A stretch of 36,848 nucleotides of DNA, taken from the IMG/VR virus record IMGVR_UViG_3300044825_001182, positions 1-36,848 of that record; one strand, given 5' to 3'. Origin of the DNA: a virus. Within the stretch, counting starts at the first letter, position 1; each line of letters begins with the position of its first letter. The position numbers and the translations under genes are program-made. Positions 16,635-23,575 of the stretch are shown here, piece by piece. The notes under the pieces are model-generated. The model was given only the letters and a program-made list of their open reading frames with translations. It was not told the origin of the DNA and made no database searches.

Positions 16635-17981
16635 ATGGCGTTTTTCGATAATCTCTGCTGCGCTATGCCGATGCCGGATCCGATGCCGGACTACATCACG
16701 CACGCTGCCTACGATCTGGAAACCGGCGAGCTTGTTTGGGCTTTCGATTCCGGCGTCGCTCACAACGTCGGATGCCTCGGGCCGGGCGGTTTCTGGACGT
16801 TCTGCGGGTCGCTCGGGACCGACGAAATTATCATTCTCGATCCGGCGACCGGGCAAGTCGTCGAGCGCGTCGAATGGTTCCGCGACACTCGCATCTATCA
16901 CGCGAGGTCCGATCAAGGCGGGGCGGTCACTGTCGCGGAAGGGGGCGACCCGACGACGGCGTTCGCGGCGATCACCGGGGTCGAGTTGACCGACATTAGG
17001 TTTACGCGCTCGCCGAAATTTCCCGTGTTCTCAAATCTCTATTGGGAAGCCGCCGGCGACAATGCGGCGTTTACCGATCTGGTCGTCGTCGCCGGCGTTC
17101 CGAATCAAATGTATTGGGGGATCGAGGGCGCGTCGGGCGCCTACGAAAACGACTCGAATTCGCTGGTCGATGGACCGTGGACGGTCGGGCCGGACATGCG
17201 GGCGCATGAGGTCATGCCGGGCGGCGGCGTTTGCACGGGGGTTCGCTGGAACACGGGAACGCCGGGCGCAAAGGCGGCCTCGGCCGTGTTCGCAAACGCC
17301 GACGACGCCGCGACGCCGAACACGTTCGAGGATTTTCAATATTCCGTGCTGACGCAATACCGGGGGCGGATCCTCGGATCCGGTCAACCGTTCGGCTCGG
17401 GGCAACGGCGAGCGTACCTCGGGCCGGGATCCCTCGGGCCGATGCCGCCCGGCGTCGATCAACATATTTTCGCGCTCGGCGCGGGAACCGCAGACATCAC
17501 CGGCGCTTACCTGCGCCGGAACGCTCTGAATCGCGGGACGCTGACGCAATACGTCGGTCTCTCGGCGTCGTCGCTGCTCGCGATCTGGACTCAAACCGCA
17601 TACGTCGAGGGGACGGTCGAGGGGGTCGATATCAAGCGCGGCAATTTCCAGACGTCGGGACCGTTCGGGCCGCTGGTCGATGTCGGGCCGCTGCGATGGC
17701 TGAACTGTCCATTCGTTTGCGGGATCGACGAAACGGCGTTCGTCTCGCGATCGGCGTCGGTCAATCTGGTCGGCCGGGGCGGGTTCGGCTCGGCGGCGGA
17801 AATCCGAAAGGTCGGCGTTGGCGACCTGCGCGACGTTTGGGCGAAACACGGGCCGACGCATACGCTCGGCGCACGCCGCGACGAAAACGAATTCATATTC
17901 GACGATCGGTTGTACGTCTGCTGCGGCGGCCGGATCGATTCGCGGAACCTGTCGGTCGCTTGTCTGCCGGACACGGTTTGA
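16635..17981 (+). CDS. Large minor tail protein, unknown
   Basis: A 448-residue protein, the last of the tail cluster. ATG 16635 follows AGGCGAGGCGATCC. It has repeated beta-type segments with Trp and Gly (AAYDLETGELVWAFDSGVAH, GPGGFWTFCGSLGTDEIIIL, GQVVERVEWFRDTRIYHARS), suggesting a beta-propeller-like or quinoprotein-like fold. Cys residues occur throughout (LCCAMPMPD, YVCCGGRID). Host-surface binding is plausible but unproven. Its TGA stop lies inside the -35 element of the next promoter (17978). Confidence 0.7.
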   Translation: MAFFDNLCCAMPMPDPMPDYITHAAYDLETGELVWAFDSGVAHNVGCLGPGGFWTFCGSLGTDEIIILDPATGQVVERVEWFRDTRIYHARSDQGGAVTVAEGGDPTTAFAAITGVELTDIRFTRSPKFPVFSNLYWEAAGDNAAFTDLVVVAGVPNQMYWGIEGASGAYENDSNSLVDGPWTVGPDMRAHEVMPGGGVCTGVRWNTGTPGAKAASAVFANADDAATPNTFEDFQYSVLTQYRGRILGSGQPFGSGQRRAYLGPGSLGPMPPGVDQHIFALGAGTADITGAYLRRNALNRGTLTQYVGLSASSLLAIWTQTAYVEGTVEGVDIKRGNFQTSGPFGPLVDVGPLRWLNCPFVCGIDETAFVSRSASVNLVGRGGFGSAAEIRKVGVGDLRDVWAKHGPTHTLGARRDENEFIFDDRLYVCCGGRIDSRNLSVACLPDTV

Positions 17982-18007
17982 CAAAACGTCGGCGACGGCG
18001 TTACAGT
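17978..18007 (+). promoter_or_regulatory. Sigma70-like promoter for accessory genes
   Basis: TTGACA at 17978-17983 overlapping the preceding stop, an 18-base spacer, and TACAGT at 18002-18007. It is followed by a long hairpin (18022-18068) and a leader with GAAAGG before the gene at 18097. Same spacer length as the promoters at 6894 and 24044. Confidence 0.6.
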
Positions 18008-18021
18008 TGCTCGCGGCGTTT

Positions 18022-18068
18022 CCTCGGCGGCGACCCGACGGTCGGCCGGCCGGCCGCTGCCGCCGAGG
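18022..18068 (+). repeat. Leader inverted repeat
   Basis: CCTCGGCGGC (18022-18031) pairs with GCCGCCGAGG (18059-18068); the loop itself holds the palindrome GGCCGGCCGGCC. It lies in the 5' leader of the gene at 18097, downstream of the promoter at 17978, and could stabilise the mRNA or regulate it. Confidence 0.5.
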
Positions 18069-18096
18069 CGACGCCGTTCTCTCGAAAGGCGATCCA

Positions 18097-18405
18097 ATGT
18101 CAAGCGATCCTGAGTCGGCGAGGCCGAAAACGACGCGCTCTCGAAACCCGTTCGGCAATCACCCCGAGACGAAAGCGCCGTTCCGAACGGCCGTCGAGCG
18201 CAACGATTTCATAAAGTCGCGGCTGTACTGTCCGACGTGCGGAAAGCCGCTGGTTGTCTATCCGAAGTCGATGGCGTGCGAGAACCGCGACTGCGGCGGG
18301 ATCATCGGGCCGAGCCAGGTTCCGGGGCTCGGCTCGTTTCCGATGGCGTTGATCGCTCGGGCCGCGCCGGAACGACTGTCGATGTCAAAGATCGACAATG
18401 CGTGA
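18097..18405 (+). CDS. Small zinc-ribbon protein
   Basis: A 102-residue protein from ATG 18097 behind CTCGAAAGGCGATCC; the open frame upstream to 17818 overlaps the tail gene and promoter and is rejected. The Cys pattern CPTCGK (about residues 45-50) with CENRDC (about 61-66) makes a zinc ribbon. The remainder is basic and disordered at the N-terminus. A 13-base motif copy lies at 18312-18324, read as SQVP. Nucleic-acid binding is likely; a specific role is not visible. Confidence 0.7.
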   Translation: MSSDPESARPKTTRSRNPFGNHPETKAPFRTAVERNDFIKSRLYCPTCGKPLVVYPKSMACENRDCGGIIGPSQVPGLGSFPMALIARAAPERLSMSKIDNA

Positions 18406-18448
18406 CGCGATGACGATGACGACCCGCAACACGTTCAAAGGCCGACCG

Positions 18449-18769
18449 ATGGAAAAAACCGCCGCTCTGTACGCTCTCCCGCAAACGATCGGGGCGATCG
18501 AGGCCGAGGTCGTCGCCGCCCGCTCGAAACATCCGGCCGCCGACTTCGCCGCTCTGGTCGAGGAATGCGGCGAGGTCGGCAAAATCTTGACCGACCTGCG
18601 CGCCGCCCGGATCGCCGGCCTCGCCGGCGGCGGCGCGTTCGACCGCGATCGCCTCGAACGCGAGTTGATTCAAATCGCCGCCGTCGCGATCCGGCTGATC
18701 GAGGAAGGGGAACCCGTGTACGGCGTCGAGCCGCTCGACGTGTTCGTTTCCACTCGCGAGGGCGCATGA
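18449..18769 (+). CDS. MazG-like nucleotide pyrophosphohydrolase
   Basis: A 106-residue protein from ATG 18449 behind CAAAGG; an alternative ATG at 18398 overlaps the previous stop but gives an unhelpful N-terminus. It fits the all-alpha MazG-like NTP pyrophosphohydrolase pattern: ALVEECGEVGK with E38, E39 and E42 as likely metal ligands, then RLERELIQIAAVAIRLIEEG on the second conserved helix. Such enzymes hydrolyse dNTPs or (p)ppGpp-like nucleotides and are common in phages, where they clean nucleotide pools or blunt stringent responses. The second metal position carries Gln where Asp is frequent, so activity should not be assumed. Confidence 0.75.
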   Translation: MEKTAALYALPQTIGAIEAEVVAARSKHPAADFAALVEECGEVGKILTDLRAARIAGLAGGGAFDRDRLERELIQIAAVAIRLIEEGEPVYGVEPLDVFVSTREGA

Positions 18770-18773
18770 TCCG

Positions 18774-19082
18774 ATGCCGAAACCGCCGAAACTCAAAAAG
18801 CTAATTCTGATTGCCGAGACGGACGCGCCGTTTTCGGATCCGAACGGCGTCGTTCGGTTCGAGTTGTCGATCGGCGACCGGCTCGCCGCCGCGCCTCGGG
18901 CCGAACGGGTCAAGCTGCTGCGCAACGGACTGCGGCGAATGCTCGCCGAGGTTTTCGGCGATGACGTCGCCGGGCAACTGATACAGGATGTGCCGCTCTC
19001 TCCCGTCGAGGCGGCCGCCGTCAAGGTTCTCGGCGCTCAACTCTACAACCCGGCGAAACGCGAGGGGTTCTCGATCAACTGA
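18774..19082 (+). CDS. Hypothetical protein
   Basis: A 102-residue protein starting five bases after the MazG-like gene. It begins MPKPPKLKKLILIAETDAPF, then VVRFELSIGDRLAAAPRAER, a helix with MLAEVFGDD, and ends NPAKREGFSIN. It could be a small regulator or a beta/alpha protein; no family recognised. The stop TGA lies just before the start region of the CxxCxxCC gene. Confidence 0.65.
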   Translation: MPKPPKLKKLILIAETDAPFSDPNGVVRFELSIGDRLAAAPRAERVKLLRNGLRRMLAEVFGDDVAGQLIQDVPLSPVEAAAVKVLGAQLYNPAKREGFSIN

Positions 19083-19115
19083 GTTTCTGTGTCACAAAAC
19101 GCAAAGGTCGCTCGA

Positions 19116-19601
19116 ATGCGAAAGAAAAAGCCGAAAGACAAGTCGCCGACCGGATCCCGCCGGCCGGTCAACTGTGCGAACTGCTGCGGCGCGTGCTGTC
19201 TGCAACAAACGTCGCCGCCGGGTTTCGCGATGCTGGTCGCCGACGACCGTCGCGGGATGCTCTGTCTGCATGAGGCCGGGCCGTTCGCGCCCGACGTCGA
19301 TATTCTGGCGGCGATGCCGGCCGAGGTTCGAGCGACGCTCGAAACCTATGTCGATCAATTGTTCGCCGGCGAACACGACGGCAAGCCGGAGCGCCCGTGT
19401 ATCTGGCTCGACCTCGATTCGGGCCGCTGCAAACACTACGAACACCGGCCGACGATCTGCCGCGAGGGGGTCGAGGTCGGCGACGCCGCTTGCCTGTCGT
19501 GGCGCGAGGAATTCGCCGATCTGATGCCGCGACAATTCTCGAAAGGGCTCGGGCTCGCGAGGTCGCGGGTCGATGTCGTTCAACTCGACGGGGGGCGCTG
19601 A
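19116..19601 (+). CDS. CxxCxxCC (YkgJ-like) metal-binding protein
   Basis: A 161-residue protein with the Cys signature of the YkgJ/CxxCxxCC family (putative iron or zinc chelating). C20, C23, C24, C27 and C28 occur in CANCCGACC; C95, C105 and C115 in CIWLD, RCKHYEHRPTIC; C126 in AACLSWR. ATG 19116 is chosen because it follows CAAAGG; the frame is open back to GTG 19089. The family occurs widely in bacteria and its role is not settled, so a metabolic or protective function in the phage is inferred only. It starts 33 bases after the previous gene. Confidence 0.8.
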   Translation: MRKKKPKDKSPTGSRRPVNCANCCGACCLQQTSPPGFAMLVADDRRGMLCLHEAGPFAPDVDILAAMPAEVRATLETYVDQLFAGEHDGKPERPCIWLDLDSGRCKHYEHRPTICREGVEVGDAACLSWREEFADLMPRQFSKGLGLARSRVDVVQLDGGR

Positions 19602-19603
19602 CA

Positions 19604-19960
19604 ATGGGCAAGATCAGTCGGCCGGCCGCTCGCCGGCGTCACTCGGTTCACGCCGCACGCCGGCGGAAGGCTCGCGAGTCGGCGCCGATCGACGCCGAGT
19701 TTCGGGTCGTCGCTCGATTGCTCGCCGACGGTCGGTCACTCGACGACCCGGAAATAAAAAAGGCGGTCGCGAAACTCGCGGCCGCCGCTGGCCTGTCGAT
19801 CGGGGCGATCGAGCAAACGCTCGACGCTCTGGTCGCCGCCGTGAACGCCGGCGTCGCCGATGACGCCGGCCGAATCGAGGTCGAGGTCGAGGTCGAGGTC
19901 GCCGGCCTCACTCGGCCGACGGTCGGCCGATCGCCGGCCGGTTCTGAGGTCGGCCGATGA
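19604..19960 (+). CDS. Small basic hypothetical protein
   Basis: A 118-residue protein from ATG 19604, two bases after the previous stop. The N-terminus is very basic (RPAARRRHSVHAARRRKARE), a helical core follows (FRVVARLLADGRSLDDPEIK, AAAGLSIGAIEQTLDALVAA), then a run of EV repeats (EVEVEVEV, from GAGGTC repeats) and a Pro/Gly tail. DNA binding is possible. Its last 53 bases overlap the end of the convergent - strand HTH gene, so one of the two ends may be mis-set. Confidence 0.55.
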   Translation: MGKISRPAARRRHSVHAARRRKARESAPIDAEFRVVARLLADGRSLDDPEIKKAVAKLAAAAGLSIGAIEQTLDALVAAVNAGVADDAGRIEVEVEVEVAGLTRPTVGRSPAGSEVGR

Positions 19961-20126
19961 ACTTGACGTCGCTCGGCGTCAGGAAATACCGGCGAACCGT
20001 CGCGTCGAACTTGCCGATCTGCCGGCCGTTCAAACCGTCGCGGCAATACGACCGCACGGTCGAGGGCGCGAGGCCGAGCGACTCGGCGGCGTCGGTCACT
20101 GAAATGCGGGGGGTCGATCGAGGCAT
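19908..20126 (-). CDS. Helix-turn-helix protein (excisionase/MerR-like)
   Basis: The only gene on the - strand that I support, 72 residues. Residues 8-45 are a classic HTH_17/MerR-type domain: ISVTDAAESLGLAPSTVRSY, then CRDGLNGRQIGKFDATVRRY and FLTPSDVKFIGRP. The start at 20126 has a GGAG ribosome-binding site about nine bases upstream on the - strand; the frame is open further to 20207 but that would run into the promoter. It has its own promoter (20178-20207). It may be an early switch regulator or excisionase; no integrase is seen in the window. Confidence 0.8.
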   Translation of the reverse strand: MPRSTPRISVTDAAESLGLAPSTVRSYCRDGLNGRQIGKFDATVRRYFLTPSDVKFIGRPQNRPAIGRPSAE

Positions 20127-20162
20127 GATTTGAATCGCTCCGTTTTGAAGGTTTCCGCCGGT

Positions 20163-20195
20163 CGTCGGCGTTTTCAAATAATAGGAACGCCGACG
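20163..20195. repeat. Inverted repeat at HTH promoter, possible operator
   Basis: CGTCGGCGTT (20163-20172) and AACGCCGACG (20186-20195) are perfect arms around a 13-base AT-rich centre that contains the - strand -10 element. This is a natural place for the HTH protein or another repressor to bind and shut its own promoter. Protein binding is inferred from geometry only. Confidence 0.55.
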
Positions 20196-20207
20196 CCGGA
20201 GTTTCAA
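20178..20207 (-). promoter_or_regulatory. Promoter for HTH gene
   Basis: On the - strand TTGAAA (20207-20202), an 18-base spacer and TATTAT (20183-20178), the most AT-rich hexamers of any promoter here. It drives the HTH gene at 19908-20126 and has the same 18-base spacing as the + strand promoters. Confidence 0.65.
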
Positions 20208-20224
20208 CCCTGAAAGGTAGTTCG

Positions 20225-20725
20225 ATGATCTGTATCACGACAAACGGCCGCCGCTGGCATAGGGTCGGCGACGCTCTCGTTTCGGCCGAGCGCCGCCGCG
20301 ACTCTCGAATCGTGTTGAAGGTTCAAGCCGACCGAGGCGTCAAGGTTCGACGCGACATCACCGATATCAATTCCGCCGGCGAAGCGCTGGCGGCCGGCGT
20401 CGAGCGCCGCCGGGGGCTCTATCGCGATCTGCTGGCGACGCTGCCGGGACTGCTGCCGGCGAACGACGCCGCTCGGGATCTGGTCGAACGGATCCGGGCC
20501 GAGGCGAACGACCTCGGCGTCGAGCCAGGTTCCGGGCCGCTGTCCGAATACCGCGACGACGACGACCCGCCGGTCGATCTTTCGTTGATCGCGCCGGGGC
20601 CGGTCGAGGTCGCGATTCGGGGGGCGATGCTCGAACGGATGAACCGCACAATCGAGGCGTCGCTCGGGATCCCGTCGGATCTGGCCGGCGACGGAACGAC
20701 GGCCGACCGGGGGCTCGGGCTATGA
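20225..20725 (+). CDS. Hypothetical protein divergent from HTH gene
   Basis: A 166-residue protein from ATG 20225 behind CCTGAAAGG. The N-terminus (MICITTNGRRWHRVGDALVS) is followed by a basic helical core (FDV-like strands then AAGVERRRGLYRDLLATLPG) and an acidic middle. A 13-base motif copy lies at 20522-20534 (EPGS). No family recognised. It overlaps the next gene by four bases. The gene could be part of an early control region because it shares the intergenic operator with the HTH gene. Confidence 0.65.
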   Translation: MICITTNGRRWHRVGDALVSAERRRDSRIVLKVQADRGVKVRRDITDINSAGEALAAGVERRRGLYRDLLATLPGLLPANDAARDLVERIRAEANDLGVEPGSGPLSEYRDDDDPPVDLSLIAPGPVEVAIRGAMLERMNRTIEASLGIPSDLAGDGTTADRGLGL

Positions 20726-20952
20726 AACGCCGACCGCTGGTCATCGTCGTCGAGGCCGTTCTCGCCGTGCTGATCGTCGCGTCGCTGATCGACTCGGCGC
20801 TCTACGGCGGCCGCTATCCGGTTTTCTGCCGGTTCTGCGGCCGCCGGGCCGAGGGGTTCGAGACTCGGGTCGCGAACGGCGATCGCTGGCACGGCTGGCG
20901 CTGCCGGCCGTGCGGGGCCGAATGTCGCATCGCTGAAAAGCTGGAATTCTAA
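20722..20952 (+). CDS. Small membrane-anchored zinc-ribbon protein
   Basis: A 76-residue protein with one membrane helix near the N-terminus (PLVIVVEAVLAVLIVASLID, residues 5-24) and then two CxxC pairs (CRFCGRR at 36-39 and CRPCGAEC at 60-67), with a Trp-rich link between them. It looks like a membrane-tethered zinc ribbon exposed on the cytoplasmic side. It overlaps the previous gene in ATGA. Function unknown. Confidence 0.65.
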   Translation: MKRRPLVIVVEAVLAVLIVASLIDSALYGGRYPVFCRFCGRRAEGFETRVANGDRWHGWRCRPCGAECRIAEKLEF

Positions 20953-21080
20953 ACCCGCCGGCGGACGCTCTACGGCGGCCGCTGGCGCTCTCCCATCACT
21001 CAATCCGACATCCGGGCCGGGCGGCCGCCTCAACAACGCTCGCCGACCCGCTGCGGCGTTCACGGAAGGAACCGGCCGCT
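20953..21080 (+). other. Leader before initiator gene, GC-rich with palindromes
   Basis: No gene here. It has GCGGCCGC-type palindromes and a ribosome-binding site GGAAGGAA ten bases before the initiator start. I see no clear promoter. Confidence 0.4.
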
Positions 21081-22028
21081 ATGGCGGATCAACACCGGCT
21101 CGACTTCAACCGAGCCGCGAGGGATTTCGAGTTGCGCCGCCTCGGCGTCAAACGCCGCGTGCGGGATCTGCTGTTCGCTCTGGTGGGCCTCGGCGACCGT
21201 CGGGCGGCCGTTGACCGGGCCGCCGGCGTCGAGGCGTCTCGGGCCGTGCTGGCGGCCTCGGCGGGGCTCTCCGTCGCGACCGTGCGCCGGGCGCTGGCCG
21301 AGGCCGTGTCGCTCGGGCTGGTCGAGGTCGAGCCGGCCGCCGGCGAGGCGAACCGATACCGGGTCAATCTCGACGTGGCGCTGATGCTCGCCGCCGGCGG
21401 TTTCAACTCGACGGCGCACGGATCCGCGGCGAATCGAATCGACGGCGCGGCGCCGGCTCGATCTGACGTCGAGTCGAGGTCGGCTCAACCCGGCTCAACC
21501 CGGCTCAACCCGGCTCAACCCGGCTCACTTTCGGCCGGGGCGCAACCTGTTGCGGGGCAAGGGAAAAGCCGAGGGGACCGCCGGGGCGACCCGGCTCACG
21601 TCGCTATAAATAAACCCGACTCTACCGTCGGGGGGTATATTACGCCCGCTCGACCGACGTTGCTCGACGGTCGAGTTATTCCAAAAGCGCGACCGTGGCG
21701 CGTGGGTCCGTCGTCGCTCTCGACGATCGAAGGCGTCGCACGGCTCTACCTCGCTGCGCTCGCGAAAGGCTGGCTCACCGACTCCGACGCGACTCGGGCG
21801 CAATTCCTCTGCGTCGCCGTTCACGTTCGCGAGACGGAGCGCAACACGCCGGGCAAGCTGCTGACGTGGCTGATCCGGCACAACTTCGACCTCGACGTCG
21901 CTCACCGATTCGCCGAGCGCGCTCGGCAAGCTGCCTCGCGGTTTAATCTCGCGATCGACTCTCTCGTTTCCGAGGCCGGCCGCGTGGCTGGTCGTCAACC
22001 TGCGCTCGATTTCTCAGAAGGTAAGTAA
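21081..22028 (+). CDS. Replication initiator-like protein, origin within gene
   Basis: A 315-residue protein that I call an initiator by architecture. The start ATG 21081 follows GGAAGGAACC. Residues about 20-100 hold a winged-helix domain (RVRDLLFALVGLGDR, then LAASAGLSVATVRRALAEAV and SLGLVEVEPAAGEANRYRVN), as in phage O-like initiators. Residues 133-150 overlie the tandem iterons and residues 175-188 overlie an AT-rich stretch. The C-terminus is helical (HVRETERNTPGKLLTWLIRH) and could recruit a helicase loader. Because the iterons repeat every 10 bases, the peptide there cycles through all frames, which is odd for a protein but usual for an embedded origin. Confidence 0.7.
   Translation: MADQHRLDFNRAARDFELRRLGVKRRVRDLLFALVGLGDRRAAVDRAAGVEASRAVLAASAGLSVATVRRALAEAVSLGLVEVEPAAGEANRYRVNLDVALMLAAGGFNSTAHGSAANRIDGAAPARSDVESRSAQPGSTRLNPAQPGSLSAGAQPVAGQGKSRGDRRGDPAHVAINKPDSTVGGYITPARPTLLDGRVIPKARPWRVGPSSLSTIEGVARLYLAALAKGWLTDSDATRAQFLCVAVHVRETERNTPGKLLTWLIRHNFDLDVAHRFAERARQAASRFNLAIDSLVSEAGRVAGRQPALDFSEGK
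21481..21528 (+). repeat. Tandem 10-base iterons
   Basis: CGGCTCAACC repeated four times (21481-21520), followed by a partial fifth (CGGCTCAC, 21521-21528). A related copy CCGGCTCAC is at 21591-21599. A period of 10 gives one face of the helix. The period is not a multiple of three even though it lies in a gene, so the DNA sequence, not the peptide, is being kept. Confidence 0.9.
21481..21645 (+). other. Candidate replication origin (iterons plus AT-rich)
   Basis: Iterons at 21481-21528 and 21591-21599 are followed directly by TATAAATAAA (21605-21614) and GGTATATTACG (21634-21644), one of the few AT-rich stretches in this GC-rich window. This is the layout of the lambda origin inside gene O: iterons bound by the initiator, then a DNA-unwinding element. 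Confidence 0.6.
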
Positions 22029-22030
22029 CA

Positions 22031-23506
22031 ATGAACGACCGTCTCGATAGGAGATCTGCGGCGTCGATCGCCGCTGTCTCAAAACACTCTGAACACGTCG
22101 CCGGTCGGCTCGCCGAGTCGATCGCCGACTCGAACCGACGGTTCGACGCTCTCTCGAAACACTCCGAACACGTCGCCGGCCGCCTCGCCGAGTCGATCGG
22201 CGAGGCGAACCGACGGTTCGATTCACTGGAGCAACGAACGGCGTCGCTCAAACACAACCTCGCCGAGTTGCGGCAGCAACTCGACGGGCTCGACGGGCTC
22301 GTTTGTGCGGGCGACCGGATGAACACGGCAACGGCGGCGGCGGTCGATTCGCTGGTCGAGCGATCCGACGACCTGCTCGATTTCGCGATGCTGATCGCCG
22401 GCGCTCTGGTGCAACTCTGGTCGCGCATGCCGGGCGGCGAGGTTCCGCCGCCGGCCGGAACGCCGCTCGCCGAGGTCGTTCACGTTCTGGCGGATCCGGC
22501 GTCGAGATTTGGGGCGGCGGCGAGCGCGGATCCGACGGCCGAGGCCGAGCCAGGTTCCGCCGGCGAGGCGACCGACGACGACGTTCGCCTCGAACCGACG
22601 GGCCGGGTCGTCACGCATCGCGACGGCCGGCCGCTGGCGCCGGCGATCGTCGAGGCGTTCGTCGAGCCGTCGATCGAGGATCAACTAAAAGCGACGCTCG
22701 ACGCCTACGTCGCCGACGGGGGCGACGCCGCCGATCTGTATCGGAAATTCGACGGGTCGCCGCTGCCGAGCGAAAGCCGGCCGCCGACCGATCCGCCGGT
22801 CGAGAACTGGCACAAGGTCGAGGCACTGCCGGCCGCGTGGCTCGACGGTCTCGACGCCGGCCGCGTGAAAGCGATCGCCGACGCTTTCAACCTGTCGGCC
22901 GGGATGGGGGCGGCGTTCGTCGTTCTGATCGTCGATGCGATGATCCGCCGGGCCGAGGCGTTCGCCCGTCGCAAGTATCAATCCGAGCCGCACGTCGCCG
23001 GGGCCGTGCTGACGCCGGCCGAGGTTCGAGGCTGGCGGTCGATCGCCGAGGCGCTGCTCGACGGCAAGCCGATCGACGCGACGAAACTCGGCGGCGACCT
23101 CGACCTCGACGCCGCGCTCGAATGCGATGGCGTGGCAACGATCCGCGACGCCGCCGGCGATGTCGTCGTCGAGGTTCCGCTCGACCCGAACGCGCCGGCG
23201 TGCGATCGCTGCGCCTCGATCCGGGCATTGACCGAGGCGCAAGCCGTCGAGGGGATCGATTACGTTCGCGAGACGCCGGCCGAGGATCCTCGGATCCTGA
23301 TACCGGCGTCGGTCGTCGAGGAAATCCATCGGCTCGCCGGCCGCGAGGCGCAACCGAAGTTGCGCGACGCCGACGGCCGGCTGCGGCGAATCGTCAACCT
23401 GATCGACCGATACAAATCGGCCGACGGCGAGATTCAATCGCTCGACTGGCGGATCGTCGCGAGGATCCGCAAAGTCGCGAGCGCCGTCGATCCGGCGGCG
23501 ACGTGA
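22031..23506 (+). CDS. Coiled-coil protein with 25-residue repeats
   Basis: A 491-residue protein starting two bases after the initiator gene, so probably co-expressed. Residues 17-66 are two copies of a 25-residue unit (SKHSEHVAGRLAESI...NRRFDAL), followed by a long helix (RTASLKHNLAELRQQLDGLD); together a coiled coil. The middle has helical and disordered parts. Residues about 270-300 hold an Ala-rich helix (NLSAGMGAAFVVLIVDAMIR), and later a Cys pair CDRC (near 400). Its role is unknown; in phage replication modules such proteins may bridge initiator and helicase, but this is inference. It carries a 13-base motif copy at 22547-22559. Confidence 0.65.
   Translation: MNDRLDRRSAASIAAVSKHSEHVAGRLAESIADSNRRFDALSKHSEHVAGRLAESIGEANRRFDSLEQRTASLKHNLAELRQQLDGLDGLVCAGDRMNTATAAAVDSLVERSDDLLDFAMLIAGALVQLWSRMPGGEVPPPAGTPLAEVVHVLADPASRFGAAASADPTAEAEPGSAGEATDDDVRLEPTGRVVTHRDGRPLAPAIVEAFVEPSIEDQLKATLDAYVADGGDAADLYRKFDGSPLPSESRPPTDPPVENWHKVEALPAAWLDGLDAGRVKAIADAFNLSAGMGAAFVVLIVDAMIRRAEAFARRKYQSEPHVAGAVLTPAEVRGWRSIAEALLDGKPIDATKLGGDLDLDAALECDGVATIRDAAGDVVVEVPLDPNAPACDRCASIRALTEAQAVEGIDYVRETPAEDPRILIPASVVEEIHRLAGREAQPKLRDADGRLRRIVNLIDRYKSADGEIQSLDWRIVARIRKVASAVDPAAT
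22079..22228 (+). repeat. Two 75-base direct repeats in coding sequence
   Basis: Copies at 22079-22153 and 22154-22228 differ at several positions and keep the reading frame (25 codons). They encode the SKHSEHVAGRLAES repeat and look like a recent duplication extending a coiled coil. Confidence 0.8.
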
Positions 23507-23517
23507 CACGGCAACCG

Positions 23518-23555
23518 GCGGCCGGCTCGGCGTCGAGCCGGCCGCGTCTCAACTC
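23518..23555 (+). terminator. Hairpin after coiled-coil gene
   Basis: GCGGCCGGCTCG (23518-23529) pairs with CGAGCCGGCCGC (23534-23545) around a GCGT loop, followed by GTCTCAACTCT. The tail is pyrimidine-rich but not a T run, so termination may be partial. Confidence 0.6.
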
Positions 23556-23575
23556 TCCCGAGGGATCAATGATCG

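Noticed and set aside
18398-18448. Earlier start for the MazG-like gene at 18398
   Set aside because: It overlaps the previous gene and lacks a ribosome-binding site, while 18449 has CAAAGG at a good distance.
19876-19900. GAGGTC microsatellite-like run
   Set aside because: A short in-frame run coding EVEVEVEV, likely from codon bias; a similar run codes STSTST near 6475. No function needed.
21481-21528. Tandem repeats as a CRISPR array
   Set aside because: Units are only 10 bases and contiguous, with no spacers; iterons explain them better.
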